The position numbers and the translations under genes were made by a program. A stretch of 51,196 nt of DNA, taken from positions 1 to 51,196 of the forward strand of contig JAPUDO010000101.1 in NCBI GenBank assembly GCA_027493055.1, read 5' to 3'. Below are positions 41,923 to 50,773 of the stretch, in pieces (positions within the stretch are counted from its first letter, which is position 1; each line of letters starts with the position of its first letter). The notes beneath the pieces are model-generated. The model saw nothing but the letters and a program-made list of their open reading frames with translations, searched no databases and was not told where the DNA came from. Source of the stretch: Niabella sp. (GTDB lineage: Bacteria > Bacteroidota > Bacteroidia > Chitinophagales > Chitinophagaceae).

Positions 41923-43269
41923 TTATTCCTTCGGTTTTATGATCACCTGTGCTTTTTTAACCCTGTTCCGCTCCACTTCAAGCACTGTAAATTCAAAATC
42001 GCCTGAATGAACTATGGTACCCTCATGAGGAAGCTCACCGGATATTTCATTGATCAGCCCGCCCAGGGATTCATTATCTCCGCGTACCGCATCAAATGTA
42101 TTTACAGGAAGCTGCATGATCCTGCACACATCGCGCAGCATGGTATGGCCTTCAAACAGGTAGGTATGATCGTCTACTTTTTTGTTGTTGATCTCATCCT
42201 CATCAAACTCGTCTTTTATATCACCAATAACTTCCTCCTGTATATCTTCCATAGTAACAATACCGCTGGTTCCGCCAAACTCATCCACTACTATAGCAAA
42301 GTGTACCCGCTTTTTTTGAAACTCTAAAAGCAGGTCTTCTATAAGCTTGGAGTCGGGAACAAAGTAAGGCGATCTGATCACAGAGTGCCAGTCAAAATCT
42401 TCATCGTATAAATGAGGAATCAGGTCTTTTGTGTTGAGAATGCCTTCAATTTCATCAAGGCTCCCTTTATATACCGGCAGGCGTGAATATTGCAGGTCTT
42501 TTATTTTTTCAATCAGCTCAGTAAAAGGCATATTGTATTCTATACCGCTTACATACAAACGGCTGCGCATTACTTTCTTCACTGATATCTTACCAAACTT
42601 CACAATGCTTTTCATGATATTTTTCTCTTCCGGGGAAACTTCATCATCAGTCTGCACGTCAATTGCTTCATCAAATTCCTGGAGGCTGTTGGCTTCGGCA
42701 TTATCGGTGCCAAGTACTTTGCCAAGGCCATCAGCAACAGAAACAATCCCTTTACTCATCCTTCGCAATATATAATGAATGATCTCTACAATGAACAGCA
42801 ATACAGGCCACTCGTAGGCAAAGCGTAAGCTGTTTTGCCTGGCCCATACACGGGGAAATATTTCCAGCGGAAAAATGATCAGGAATGCAATAAGCAGCCA
42901 TTTTAAAGCAATGGAATAGCCGCTGTGCAAATATTCCGGCGGCGTGTATTGATTAACCAGGTAATTGGTCAGGATAATAATACAGATATTCAGGATGGTC
43001 TTGGATATAACCATCGAAGTGTACACTTCTTTAGGTTCGTCCAGCAGGTCAATGATCCTGCGGGCGGCAGGCTGCTGCCTTGTTTTTAAAAGGTCTATAT
43101 CTTTTTCACTAAGAGAAAAAATAGCAGCCTGTGAGCCGGCAACTGAAAAAGACAGGAATATAAGCAATAACAGCACTACCACCAGAACGGTGCTGCTTTG
43201 CGCAGTTACCTGCAGCTCTGTCTGCAGTAATTTGTTCAGCAATAAGAAAGCAAATGCAGATGTATCCAA
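41923..43269 (-). CDS. gldE: Gliding motility-associated protein GldE (CorC/HlyC-like)
   Basis: The 448-residue protein has a DUF21/CNNM-type membrane region (about 25-185, several helices), a pair of CBS domains (about 215-340: VMRSRLYVSGIEY, FEVPVYKGSL-like RLPVYKGSLDEIEGI, VVDEFGGTSGIVTMEDI) and a CorC/HlyC C-terminal domain (about 365-445). In Bacteroidota this type next to ssb and mutY is called GldE, which supports the gliding/type IX secretion machinery through GldD. The neighbouring gldD is not seen here. It lies 73 nt after ssb, with an AT-rich hairpin between. Confidence 0.9.
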   Translation of the reverse strand: MDTSAFAFLLLNKLLQTELQVTAQSSTVLVVVLLLLIFLSFSVAGSQAAIFSLSEKDIDLLKTRQQPAARRIIDLLDEPKEVYTSMVISKTILNICIIILTNYLVNQYTPPEYLHSGYSIALKWLLIAFLIIFPLEIFPRVWARQNSLRFAYEWPVLLFIVEIIHYILRRMSKGIVSVADGLGKVLGTDNAEANSLQEFDEAIDVQTDDEVSPEEKNIMKSIVKFGKISVKKVMRSRLYVSGIEYNMPFTELIEKIKDLQYSRLPVYKGSLDEIEGILNTKDLIPHLYDEDFDWHSVIRSPYFVPDSKLIEDLLLEFQKKRVHFAIVVDEFGGTSGIVTMEDIQEEVIGDIKDEFDEDEINNKKVDDHTYLFEGHTMLRDVCRIMQLPVNTFDAVRGDNESLGGLINEISGELPHEGTIVHSGDFEFTVLEVERNRVKKAQVIIKPKE

Positions 43270-43290
43270 AACAAAAATTAATTAATAAAA

Positions 43291-43322
43291 TTTAATATAA
43301 ATGTAGTTGCATTTATATTAAA
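43291..43322. terminator. AT-rich perfect inverted repeat between ssb and gldE
   Basis: Arms 43291-43303 and 43310-43322 are exact reverse complements over 13 bases with a six-base loop. On the minus strand the hairpin follows ssb by 20 nt and is followed by a T-rich run, so it may be an AT-rich terminator or attenuator between ssb and gldE. Confidence 0.5.
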
Positions 43323-43342
43323 AAGAAGGCGTCCCGCTTTTT

Positions 43343-43762
43343 TTAAAAACTAAGGGTGCCGGATTCATTGTCGTCTGTTGCCGGAGGGTCATTTGGCCCC
43401 TGTTCATCATGCTCATGGGAAAGACCTTCTGCTTTTTTATCCAGCATGATCAGGTTTTCCCCTACCACTTCGGTAATATATTTTTTTACACCATCCTTAT
43501 CTTCCCAGCTGCGTGTACGTAATCTTCCCTCAATATACACCAGGCTGGATTTGTGCAAAAATTTCTGGGCAAGATCTGCAAGGCCACGCCACAGAACAAC
43601 CGTATGCCATTCGGTTTGCGATATCAGCTTTCCTGACCGGTCTTTAAAAGTTTCCGTTGTAGCCAATGGAAATTTTGCAACGGCAATATTTCCTTCAAGC
43701 AGTTGCACTTCCGGATCTTTACCCAAATTACCAATCAACATTACGCGATTAACCCCTCTCAT
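43343..43762 (-). CDS. ssb: Single-stranded DNA-binding protein
   Basis: The 139-residue protein has the OB fold of SSB (residues 1-105: VNRVMLIGNLGKDPEV, AKFPLATTE, QTEWHTVVLWRGLADLAQKFLHKSSLVYIEGRL) and a flexible acidic tail ending DDNESGTLSF, similar to the usual DDDIPF-like tip that recruits repair proteins. It coats single-stranded DNA as a tetramer. It sits between mutY and gldE, as in many Bacteroidota. Confidence 0.95.
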   Translation of the reverse strand: MRGVNRVMLIGNLGKDPEVQLLEGNIAVAKFPLATTETFKDRSGKLISQTEWHTVVLWRGLADLAQKFLHKSSLVYIEGRLRTRSWEDKDGVKKYITEVVGENLIMLDKKAEGLSHEHDEQGPNDPPATDDNESGTLSF

Positions 43763-43844
43763 AGTAAGTATAAAATTTTTCTTATGTAAGTATGTATGAA
43801 GCTATAGTACAATAAAATTAATTTTTTTTAGGCATTTGGAAAAA

Positions 43845-44975
43845 TTAATGCTGTGTCCCGGTTTTTTCCGGGTAGCTTGTATGGTTCTGGCCGGTATCAT
43901 TGCTGTTCTCTAAAAAGTCGTTAATGATTTTAGGGAACGAGTAGCTTTTTAAGTCCTTAACCGGTACCCAGTCATAAGTTTTCAGAGCCGGAGGTTTTTG
44001 ATCAGCATACACCCGCACCATTCTGGCATGAATATTTTGATGGGTAAGCTTTTGCCTGTAAGTGGTATCATCTGTTTTTAAAGTAGCTCCTTCGGTAACC
44101 CAGCCCAGGTTCCTGGCAGCGTTGACAGCCTGTTCCGGGGCAGTGTTTTCTGTAAGCTCAACTACCGGAAATTCGTGCAGGTGGCGCCAGATGTCTTTTT
44201 CTGTCCTTTCGCGTATAGCTATTTTATTTTGATGTTGTACCAGGAAAAAACAGAAGAACCGGTTTCGTTGCTTTAGCTTTTTCTCTTTTACCGGCAATGT
44301 TTCTATTTTATTTTCTGCGTAAGCAATACAGTATTTTTTAAAAATGCAGTCAAAGCATAAGGGTGCTGCCGGCTTGCAAACGGTAGCGCCAAAGTCCATG
44401 ATAGCCTGGTTGTATTTGCCGGGCCTTTCCTGATCCAGGAGCTGTGCGGCCAGTTGCGTAAACTTTTTCCTTCCTGCAGTGCTGTCTATAGGATCGGTAA
44501 TGCCAAATACCCTGGCCAGGATACGGAATACGTTTCCATCCACTACGGCAAAAGGCAGGTTAAAGGCAAAAGACGCAATAGCCGATGCTGTATAGGGCCC
44601 TATGCCTTTCAGGTTAAGTATTTCTTCGTAGGTACCGGGGAATATACCCTTTAATTCCTGGTGAATATATTTTGCCGTAGCAATTAAGTTCCTGCATCTT
44701 GAATAGTAACCCAAACCCTCCCACAGCTTAAATACTTTTTTTTCCTCAGCAAGGGCCAGGTGGCTGATGGTAGGAAAGTGCTGAATGAAACTATTATAGT
44801 ACGCCAAACCCTGTTCTACCCTTGTTTGTTGCAGGATAATTTCACTAAGCCATATCTTATAAGGATCCTTTTCTTCCTTCCATGGCATTTGTCTTTTATT
44901 CCTGGTTTCATGCCACCTTAATAACAATTTTGAAAATTTGCTGGAAATCAGATCTTTATGTGTTAAATTGTTCAA
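43845..44975 (-). CDS. mutY: Adenine DNA glycosylase
   Basis: The 376-residue enzyme removes adenine mispaired with 8-oxoguanine. It has the catalytic-Glu region WLSEIILQQTRVEQ, the helix-hairpin-helix LKGIGPYTASAIASFAF, the catalytic Asp in AVVDGNVFRILAR, the 4Fe-4S cysteines (CKPAAPLCFDCIFKKYC) and a C-terminal MutT-like domain that recognises 8-oxoguanine. It is divergent from the HU gene (121 nt) and followed by ssb. Confidence 0.95.
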   Translation of the reverse strand: MNNLTHKDLISSKFSKLLLRWHETRNKRQMPWKEEKDPYKIWLSEIILQQTRVEQGLAYYNSFIQHFPTISHLALAEEKKVFKLWEGLGYYSRCRNLIATAKYIHQELKGIFPGTYEEILNLKGIGPYTASAIASFAFNLPFAVVDGNVFRILARVFGITDPIDSTAGRKKFTQLAAQLLDQERPGKYNQAIMDFGATVCKPAAPLCFDCIFKKYCIAYAENKIETLPVKEKKLKQRNRFFCFFLVQHQNKIAIRERTEKDIWRHLHEFPVVELTENTAPEQAVNAARNLGWVTEGATLKTDDTTYRQKLTHQNIHARMVRVYADQKPPALKTYDWVPVKDLKSYSFPKIINDFLENSNDTGQNHTSYPEKTGTQH

Positions 44976-45096
44976 AAGTTTTTATTTATTTTACAGAAAG
45001 GAAAAAATTGGATTAATAATTGTTTATATCTTAGAAGTATTATTCGTAAAATGCTGTTTTACAATTTAAATTAATAGTTAAAATAATATTAAATCT

Positions 45097-45420
45097 ATGC
45101 GAAAAGCGGACTTGGTCAACAAAATTTCTGACAAAACCGGTATCCCCAAAGTAGATGTACTGGTTACCCTGGAAACAATGTTCAAAGAGGTGAAAGACAC
45201 CCTGGCTTCTGGCGAAAACATTTACATTCGTGGTTTTGGCAGCTTTATTACTAAAAAACGGGCTGCAAAAATCGGCCGCAATATTAAGAAAAATATAGCC
45301 GTTCACATTCCTGAACATTATATTCCGGCCTTTAAGCCTGCAAAGGAGTTTAGCATCGAAGTAAAAAAACTAAAAGAGCCTAAGCCAGACGATGGACCGG
45401 GAGAAGATGGTGAGGATTAA
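45097..45420 (+). CDS. HU-family DNA-binding protein
   Basis: The 107-residue protein has the HU/IHF fold: MRKADLVNKISDKTGIPKVDV, GENIYIRGFGSF, and KKNIAVHIPEHYIPAFKPAKEF. After the fold it has an unusual proline- and acid-rich tail (EPKPDDGPGEDGED). The DNA-binding arm lacks a typical PKT motif (IPEHY), so it may be a divergent nucleoid protein. It is monocistronic and divergent from mutY. Confidence 0.92.
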   Translation: MRKADLVNKISDKTGIPKVDVLVTLETMFKEVKDTLASGENIYIRGFGSFITKKRAAKIGRNIKKNIAVHIPEHYIPAFKPAKEFSIEVKKLKEPKPDDGPGEDGED

Positions 45421-45498
45421 GCTGTATCTCTAACTACAACAGATAAGCCGCCCCAGACTTTTATCTTTCGTTTTAAACAATTTGTATTGTATTGGGGT

Positions 45499-45506
45499 TA
45501 ACTTTG
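45499..45506 (+). promoter_or_regulatory. -7 box of the TPR protein gene
   Basis: TAACTTTG matches TAnnTTTG. It rules out the upstream ATG in the same frame and favours the GTG start at 45527. Confidence 0.45.
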
Positions 45507-45526
45507 CAGTCCAAATTTATTTGATT

Positions 45527-46423
45527 GTGAAAAAACCTCAATATTTAACTATTTTCATAGCTGTTGCTGTGCTGTGCCTGCTTTGGGCTTTTGGAAGCAT
45601 CAAATCCAATCCAACATCTGCCCACGAGGGACACGCTCATGAAGACGGTCATGACCACCCGGCTCCCGCCTCTGCCGGGGGAGGGGTATTAATATCTTCA
45701 TTTTCAATTGATAGCGCTTTGGGGGCCGCTAAAAATAAATTGTCAAAGGAAAATATATCCCGTATAGACCAGCTTGAAGCTTCGGTTGCTAAGGCGGGGG
45801 GCTCTCAACAGAAATTACATGCTTATCACCAGCTTTCGGGGTACTGGAAAGACAGTATAAAAGCATTTATACCCTATGCCTGGTATATTGCTGAAGAAGC
45901 CAGGTTGGAAAATTCAGAAAAAAACCTCAATTTTGCAGGCCATTTGTTTTTGAACAATCTGCAGCATATAGAAAATGCAGAAATGGCAAGATGGATGGGA
46001 CTACAGGCAAAAGACCTGTTTGAAAGATCTTTGAAGCTTAATCCCGGCAACGACTCGGCAAAAGTAGGTTTAGGCGCTACTTATATGTTTGGCGGAATAT
46101 CCAATGCCCCTATGGAGGGTATTGCTAAAATACGGGACGTGGTAACTAAAGACAGCACTAATGTGTATGCGCAAATGACTTTGGCAATGGGCTCGCTTAT
46201 GAGCGGACAAACTGATAAAGCCAAAGAGCGCCTTGAAATAGTTACACGGCTGGATCCTGAAAACCTGCAGGCAGTATTATTGCTGGCAGATGTTTACGAA
46301 AAGCAGGATAATAAACAGGAAGCTTTAAAATTTTATCAGAAAGCATTACCACTGGTAAGTAACCATGCGGAAATGAAAACTGAGCTTGAAAAAAGGATTA
46401 TTGCTTTAAAAAAGCAGAATTAA
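45527..46423 (+). CDS. Membrane-anchored TPR protein with His-rich segment
   Basis: The protein of about 298 residues has an N-terminal helix (YLTIFIAVAVLCLLWAFGS) and then a histidine-rich stretch HEGHAHEDGHDHP that could bind metal. Residues about 150-298 form tetratricopeptide repeats (DSAKVGLGATYMFGG, NVYAQMTLAMGSLMSGQTDKAKERLEIV, NLQAVLLLADVYEKQDNKQEALKFYQKALP). It probably is an envelope scaffold; partners are unknown. The GTG start at 45527 fits the promoter box; an ATG-less extension upstream is less likely. The 29-residue basic protein gene follows 33 nt later. Confidence 0.78.
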   Translation: MKKPQYLTIFIAVAVLCLLWAFGSIKSNPTSAHEGHAHEDGHDHPAPASAGGGVLISSFSIDSALGAAKNKLSKENISRIDQLEASVAKAGGSQQKLHAYHQLSGYWKDSIKAFIPYAWYIAEEARLENSEKNLNFAGHLFLNNLQHIENAEMARWMGLQAKDLFERSLKLNPGNDSAKVGLGATYMFGGISNAPMEGIAKIRDVVTKDSTNVYAQMTLAMGSLMSGQTDKAKERLEIVTRLDPENLQAVLLLADVYEKQDNKQEALKFYQKALPLVSNHAEMKTELEKRIIALKKQN

Positions 46424-46456
46424 CTATTATTAAACAATATTAAAATTATTTGAACT

Positions 46457-46546
46457 ATGCCTTGTGGTAAAAAAAGAAAACGTCATAAAATTGCAACTCA
46501 TAAGCGCAAAAAAAGACTAAGAAAAAACCGTCATAAGAAGAGATAA
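46457..46546 (+). CDS. 29-residue basic protein, AURKAIP1/COX24 (mS38-like)
   Basis: The frame encodes MPCGKKRKRHKIATHKRKK followed by RLRKNRHKKR, a very basic peptide nearly identical in type to a short protein conserved in Bacteroidota and annotated as AURKAIP1/COX24 domain protein, related to the mitochondrial ribosomal protein mS38. It is probably a ribosomal protein. It lies between the TPR gene and ribonuclease G and is followed by a strong terminator. It is easily missed because of its size. Confidence 0.88.
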   Translation: MPCGKKRKRHKIATHKRKKRLRKNRHKKR

Positions 46547-46578
46547 GCTCTTTTTATACAAAAAAATATATTCTGCAT

Positions 46579-46599
46579 AAAGCCCCATAGCGGGGTTTT
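46579..46599 (+). terminator. Intrinsic terminator after the small basic protein gene
   Basis: AAAGCCCC (46579-46586) pairs with GGGGTTTT (46592-46599), with a five-base loop, and leads into TTTTA. It ends the TPR/basic-protein transcript 32 nt after the stop. The 145 nt that follow, before rng, hold no clear promoter box. Confidence 0.75.
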
Positions 46600-46744
46600 A
46601 TGTGATTATATCCGTTTTCATACACTTTATCGTTATATGCATTTTTCCAGCCTTTAAATGCCATATACTTTTTTCTGCCTGCATTAAAATAACGTATAAA
46701 GTAGGTTAGGTTTACTTAATAAGACATAGCCATGTTCATAGGTA

Positions 46745-48292
46745 ATGAATAAAGAAATTGTAATTAATGCCGCTCCTACCGGTGTTGAAATAGCTTTGTT
46801 GGAAGATAAGAAGCTGGTAGAGTTGCATAGCGAAAAAAGCGATGCCCGTTTTGCTGTTGGCGATCTTTATCTGGGCAAGGTAAAGAGGCTTATGCCCGGG
46901 CTTAACGCTGCATTTATAGATGTAGGTTTTGAAAAGGATGCATTTTTGCATTATACTGATCTGAGTCCCTACGCTAAGTCACTATTGAAATTCACCAATC
47001 TGGCCATGTCGGCTACAGATGCAAATCCGGTTGATTTCTCAAAATTCGATGTGGAGCCAGAGATAGTAAAAACCGGCAAGATCAGCGAAGTTTTGGGGGG
47101 TAAACCGCATGTTCTGGTGCAAATACTAAAGGAGCCTATTGCGGCAAAAGGTCCGCGCCTGAGCTGCGAGTTATCGCTGCCCGGCAGGTTTGTGGTAATT
47201 ACCCCTTTCAATAATATAGTTGCAGTATCTAAAAAGATCCATTCTTCCGAAGAAAGGAAAAGATTGCAAAAAATTATTGAGGCAGTAAAGCCTAAAAATT
47301 TTGGTGTAATTGTAAGAACGGCTGCCGAAGGTAAAAATACCGCAGAGCTTTATGAAGACCTGGGCAACCTGGTGAATATCTGGAAAACGGTGCAGCAAAA
47401 CCTGAGAGGGGCAGTAGCGCCTACTAAAATTTTCAGCGAGCAGAACAAAACCAATAGCATCCTGAGGGATTTGTTAAGCGCCGATTACAACCGCATTGTC
47501 ACCAACGATAAGAATATTTTCAACGAAACCAAAAATTATATCCAGCGTATTGCGCCCGAAAAAGCAGAAATTGTTAACCAGGCGCAGGGCAATGTATTTG
47601 ATACACTGGGTATTACCAAGCAGGTAAAGGGCTCTTTTGGAAAAACAGTAACTCTTAACAGCGGCGCTTACCTGATTATTGAGCATACTGAGGCCCTGCA
47701 TGTTATTGATGTGAACAGCGGCTATAAAAATGTAGGTAATAACCAGGAACAGAATGCGCTCGAAACCAACCTGGAAGCTGCTGCTGAAATTGCAAGACAG
47801 CTCAGGCTGAGGGATATTGGCGGGATCATTGTGGTTGATTTCATTGATATGAAGCTTGCCGAAAATAAGAAAAGGCTGCATGAGGTGATGGAGGAAGTAA
47901 TGACAGCAGACAGGGCCAAGCACTCGGTATTGCCTATATCAAAATTTGGTTTGATGCAGATAACGCGGCAGCGTATGCGCCCCGAAGTAAACATCAATAC
48001 CCAGGAAGTATGCCCCAGCTGTAATGGCAGCGGCAAGATATCTTCTACATTAGTGCTGGAGGATGAAATTGAAAAGAACCTGAGCTATCTTATTACACAT
48101 AAGCATAAAAACCTTAAGCTGGTGGTACACCCCATTATGTACGCCTATTTAACCAAAGGCCTTTGGTGGAGCAGTAAATTAGCTAAATGGAATAAACACT
48201 TTGGGCAGAAAACCCGGTTAGAAAAAAATACTTCCTATCACCTTACAGAGTATCATTTTTTTGATGCTAATGATGAGGAAATAAAGTTTTAA
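46745..48292 (+). CDS. rng: Ribonuclease G / E family endoribonuclease
   Basis: The 515-residue protein is a RNase G-type enzyme that cleaves single-stranded RNA and matures 16S rRNA. It has the S1-like start (DLYLGKVKRLMPGLNAAFIDVGFEKDAFLHYTDL), the RNase-H-like 5' sensor region, the catalytic metal site LHVIDVNSGYKNVG, then GGIIVVDFIDMK, and the Zn-link Cys pair CPSC. It lacks the long C-terminal tail of RNase E. Its stop overlaps the convergent small gene at 48289 by four bases. Confidence 0.95.
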   Translation: MNKEIVINAAPTGVEIALLEDKKLVELHSEKSDARFAVGDLYLGKVKRLMPGLNAAFIDVGFEKDAFLHYTDLSPYAKSLLKFTNLAMSATDANPVDFSKFDVEPEIVKTGKISEVLGGKPHVLVQILKEPIAAKGPRLSCELSLPGRFVVITPFNNIVAVSKKIHSSEERKRLQKIIEAVKPKNFGVIVRTAAEGKNTAELYEDLGNLVNIWKTVQQNLRGAVAPTKIFSEQNKTNSILRDLLSADYNRIVTNDKNIFNETKNYIQRIAPEKAEIVNQAQGNVFDTLGITKQVKGSFGKTVTLNSGAYLIIEHTEALHVIDVNSGYKNVGNNQEQNALETNLEAAAEIARQLRLRDIGGIIVVDFIDMKLAENKKRLHEVMEEVMTADRAKHSVLPISKFGLMQITRQRMRPEVNINTQEVCPSCNGSGKISSTLVLEDEIEKNLSYLITHKHKNLKLVVHPIMYAYLTKGLWWSSKLAKWNKHFGQKTRLEKNTSYHLTEYHFFDANDEEIKF

Positions 48293-48519
48293 TTTTTATT
48301 AAGGAGAAACCGGAAAGGTTTTAGCTGCTCTTTTTGTACGGCTGCCAGTATTTTACTTCTTTTGGAGGTAATACGGTTCCTGTTTACCAGTTCATGGGCG
48401 TTACAAAACCCGTCTATATTATCAACACGGGCAATAACTGCGTTAAGGTATTCTTCCCCGGGCGTTACAGACCGGGCGTCTTTTACCAAAAAAATAATAT
48501 CTCTGTTATACTTATTCAT
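48289..48519 (-). CDS. Hypothetical 76-residue protein
   Basis: I do not recognise this frame. It begins MNKYNRDIIFLVKDARSVTPGEE and contains FCNAHELVNRNRITSKRSKIL, which has the balance of a helical domain, so it could be real. It converges with rng with a four-base overlap. No promoter box is evident upstream. The stretch 48520-48706 between it and the next gene holds a 14-base palindrome (TCGTAAT and ATTACGA, 48616-48629) but no other feature. Confidence 0.4.
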   Translation of the reverse strand: MNKYNRDIIFLVKDARSVTPGEEYLNAVIARVDNIDGFCNAHELVNRNRITSKRSKILAAVQKEQLKPFRFLLNKN

Positions 48520-48706
48520 GAAAGCGCTTCCATGCAGTATTGCTCATAAAATAACAATAGCTGCACAGCCATTGTTGCATCTTTTGACAACCGTTTTACC
48601 AATATCAAAGCACCGTCGTAATATTACGAATGGTAAATTTACTTTATTTTACAATTAATTATTCCTAAAGCTTCAAATTTGTATGTTAATTTTTTGATCT
48701 GAATCA

Positions 48707-49819
48707 ATGCCGCACTTCCAAAAGCTGAAAATACTGGTGGCTCCGCTGGATTGGGGACTGGGACATACTACCCGGTGCATTCCCCTCATCCATGAATTAT
48801 TAAAGCAAGGTGCTGAAGTATTATTGGCTGGTAATGAGGTTCAGAAAAAAATACTGGAAGCAACATTTCCGCAATGCCCTTTTTTACCGTTGAACGGCTA
48901 TAATGTAAAGTATGCCGGCAGCGGCGGTGGTTTTATGATAAAAATGATGCGCCAGCTTCCGCGCATTCTGTCTGTGATAAAGGCTGAGAATGCCTGGCTG
49001 AAGCAGGTAATAGCTCACCATAATATTGATGGAGTGATAAGTGATAACCGGTTTGGGCTTTATCATGCAGGAACGCCCTGTATTTTTATGACGCACCAGC
49101 TGCAGGTAAAAACCGGTATGGGCAAGGCTGCAGATATATTGGCGCGAAACATCAATTACAGGCAGATCAAAAAGTTTTCTGCCTGCTGGGTACCTGATTT
49201 TGAAGGAGCTGTTAACCTGGGCGGGGAGCTGTCTCATCCCGCAATTATGCCTGTTACCCGGTATCGGTACATTGGCCCGTTATCCCGGATGGATTATACT
49301 GACAGCCAGGGTTCCCCCAAACATATCCTATTCATCCTGTCCGGCCCCGAGCCGCAAAGGACGATTTTAGAAAACAAAGTTTTCGGGCAGATTGAGCATA
49401 GTAAGGCTCCTGTAGTGATTGTAAGAGGGATGCTCCTGGATACAAAGCCTCCTGTTTTTAAAAATGCAATAATATATAATCACTTGCCTGAAAATGAGCT
49501 GCAGCAGCTTATGCAGGAAGCTGAATATATTGTATGCAGAAGCGGGTACAGCTCTGTTATGGACATTAATGCAATGAAGGCAAAGGCCATACTGATACCT
49601 ACACCCGGCCAAACCGAACAGGAGTACCTGGCGACCCATCTGATGAAGAACAAATTTGCGGTAAGCGGCAGCCAGCAGGCTTTTGATGTGCGTAGCTTAT
49701 TTGAAAACGCAGGCCGGTTTTCTTATGAAGGATTTATTAAACCGGATGCCCGTCTTTTATCTGAAGCCATAGATATATTTTTAGCGGATTGCAGAACAGC
49801 GCGTTCTGCAATCCGCTGA
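48707..49819 (+). CDS. Glycosyltransferase (GT1/GT28-like, MurG fold)
   Basis: The 370-residue protein begins KILVAPLDWGLGHTTRCIPLIHELLKQGAEVLLAGNE, the N-terminal nucleotide-sugar transferase fold of the GT-B type, and has a C-terminal acceptor-nucleotide site (ILFILSGPEPQR, YIVCRSGYSSVMD, PTPGQTEQEYLATHL) like GT28/MurG. It should transfer a sugar from a nucleotide donor, perhaps to a lipid or surface glycan; donor is unknown. Its last codons (tail DCRTARSAIR) are encoded by a 15-bp perfect hairpin that overlaps the stop. Confidence 0.82.
   Translation: MPHFQKLKILVAPLDWGLGHTTRCIPLIHELLKQGAEVLLAGNEVQKKILEATFPQCPFLPLNGYNVKYAGSGGGFMIKMMRQLPRILSVIKAENAWLKQVIAHHNIDGVISDNRFGLYHAGTPCIFMTHQLQVKTGMGKAADILARNINYRQIKKFSACWVPDFEGAVNLGGELSHPAIMPVTRYRYIGPLSRMDYTDSQGSPKHILFILSGPEPQRTILENKVFGQIEHSKAPVVIVRGMLLDTKPPVFKNAIIYNHLPENELQQLMQEAEYIVCRSGYSSVMDINAMKAKAILIPTPGQTEQEYLATHLMKNKFAVSGSQQAFDVRSLFENAGRFSYEGFIKPDARLLSEAIDIFLADCRTARSAIR
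49783..49817. terminator. 15-bp perfect hairpin over the end of the glycosyltransferase gene
   Basis: Arms 49783-49797 and 49803-49817 are exact reverse complements around the loop AGCGC. It lies between two convergent genes that end seven bases apart and probably stops transcription from both sides, though no T tract follows on either strand. Confidence 0.6.
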
Positions 49820-49825
49820 AGCAGG

Positions 49826-50755
49826 TTAAAATTTAAACATAAAACCAACTCCCAGCATAGATTTTATCTGCGTGGCAGGGGAGGTATTGTCGGGGCCAAA
49901 CAGTTTTGCATCATCATCATAGATCATGTCAAGGCTGTAGGTAAGCGTAAGGTATTTGGTAAGCTGCATATTCAGCATATTGGTCCAGTAAAGGTCAACG
50001 TTTTGCGGATTTTCCAGGTAGTTGGAATAAAGATCCAGGCGGCTTTTATAAGAAAACGTTTTATTGATCTCTTTCCTGTAGTTTAAAGATGCAAAGGCGC
50101 CGAACTCGGTTTTGGCATGTTTACCGGGATCTACTCCATACGCCCCTGCAGCAGACAGGGAATCATTTGTTACAATGGTCCACCTTACAGTAGCGGGAGA
50201 AATAAAGGCAGAAAATGCTTTATCAGGCTTCCATTCAAAACCCGGGCTTAGCAAAACATAAGCAGGTGACAGAAAGTTAGAGCTAAGAGTGCGGTTGCCG
50301 TCACCATCATAAGTATAACCTCTGAACATTTGTGAGCGGAAGTTGAATAAAGCACCGGCATTCCATTTTTCCGAAATGGCATAGCCATATTTGGAAACCA
50401 GGTCTATACGGTCATCATTTTTTCTGCTTCCTAGTGAAGTGGTATTCATATAACCCAGGTTGACATCAAGGGTATTGTCCCAGCTGTGTTTATTTTTTTT
50501 ATAAAAAGCGTAAGTGCTGAGGTTGCCATTTATAGCAAGAGAAAATTTATCACCACCTGCGGCCCAGTTGCTTAACGAGCCCTGCGCTGCGTTTAGCCCA
50601 AAGAACCCTCCTGTTTTCCATACTTTAGAAGAGGTATCGTTAGGATCTTTTTTTATTTCCCGCTCAGCTTCTTTTTTAAGATTTTTTACTGTTGCGTCCT
50701 GCGAAAATGCGGTCATACCGCATAGGACGGTAATTACAAATAATACTTTTCTCAT
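49826..50755 (-). CDS. DUF3078 outer-membrane beta-barrel-like protein
   Basis: The 309-residue protein has a signal peptide (MRKVLFVITVLCGMTAFSQ) and the DUF3078 pattern (VWKTGGFFGLNAAQGSLSNWAAGGDKFSLAINGN, YAFYKKNKHSWDNTLDVNLGY), with alternating strands and a C-terminal aromatic residue (GFMFKF), as in outer-membrane barrels. Function is unknown. The start is ATG 50755; the upstream extension lies across the promoter box at 50774-50781. Confidence 0.87.
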   Translation of the reverse strand: MRKVLFVITVLCGMTAFSQDATVKNLKKEAEREIKKDPNDTSSKVWKTGGFFGLNAAQGSLSNWAAGGDKFSLAINGNLSTYAFYKKNKHSWDNTLDVNLGYMNTTSLGSRKNDDRIDLVSKYGYAISEKWNAGALFNFRSQMFRGYTYDGDGNRTLSSNFLSPAYVLLSPGFEWKPDKAFSAFISPATVRWTIVTNDSLSAAGAYGVDPGKHAKTEFGAFASLNYRKEINKTFSYKSRLDLYSNYLENPQNVDLYWTNMLNMQLTKYLTLTYSLDMIYDDDAKLFGPDNTSPATQIKSMLGVGFMFKF

Positions 50756-50773
50756 ATCTGTTATTGTTGGCTG

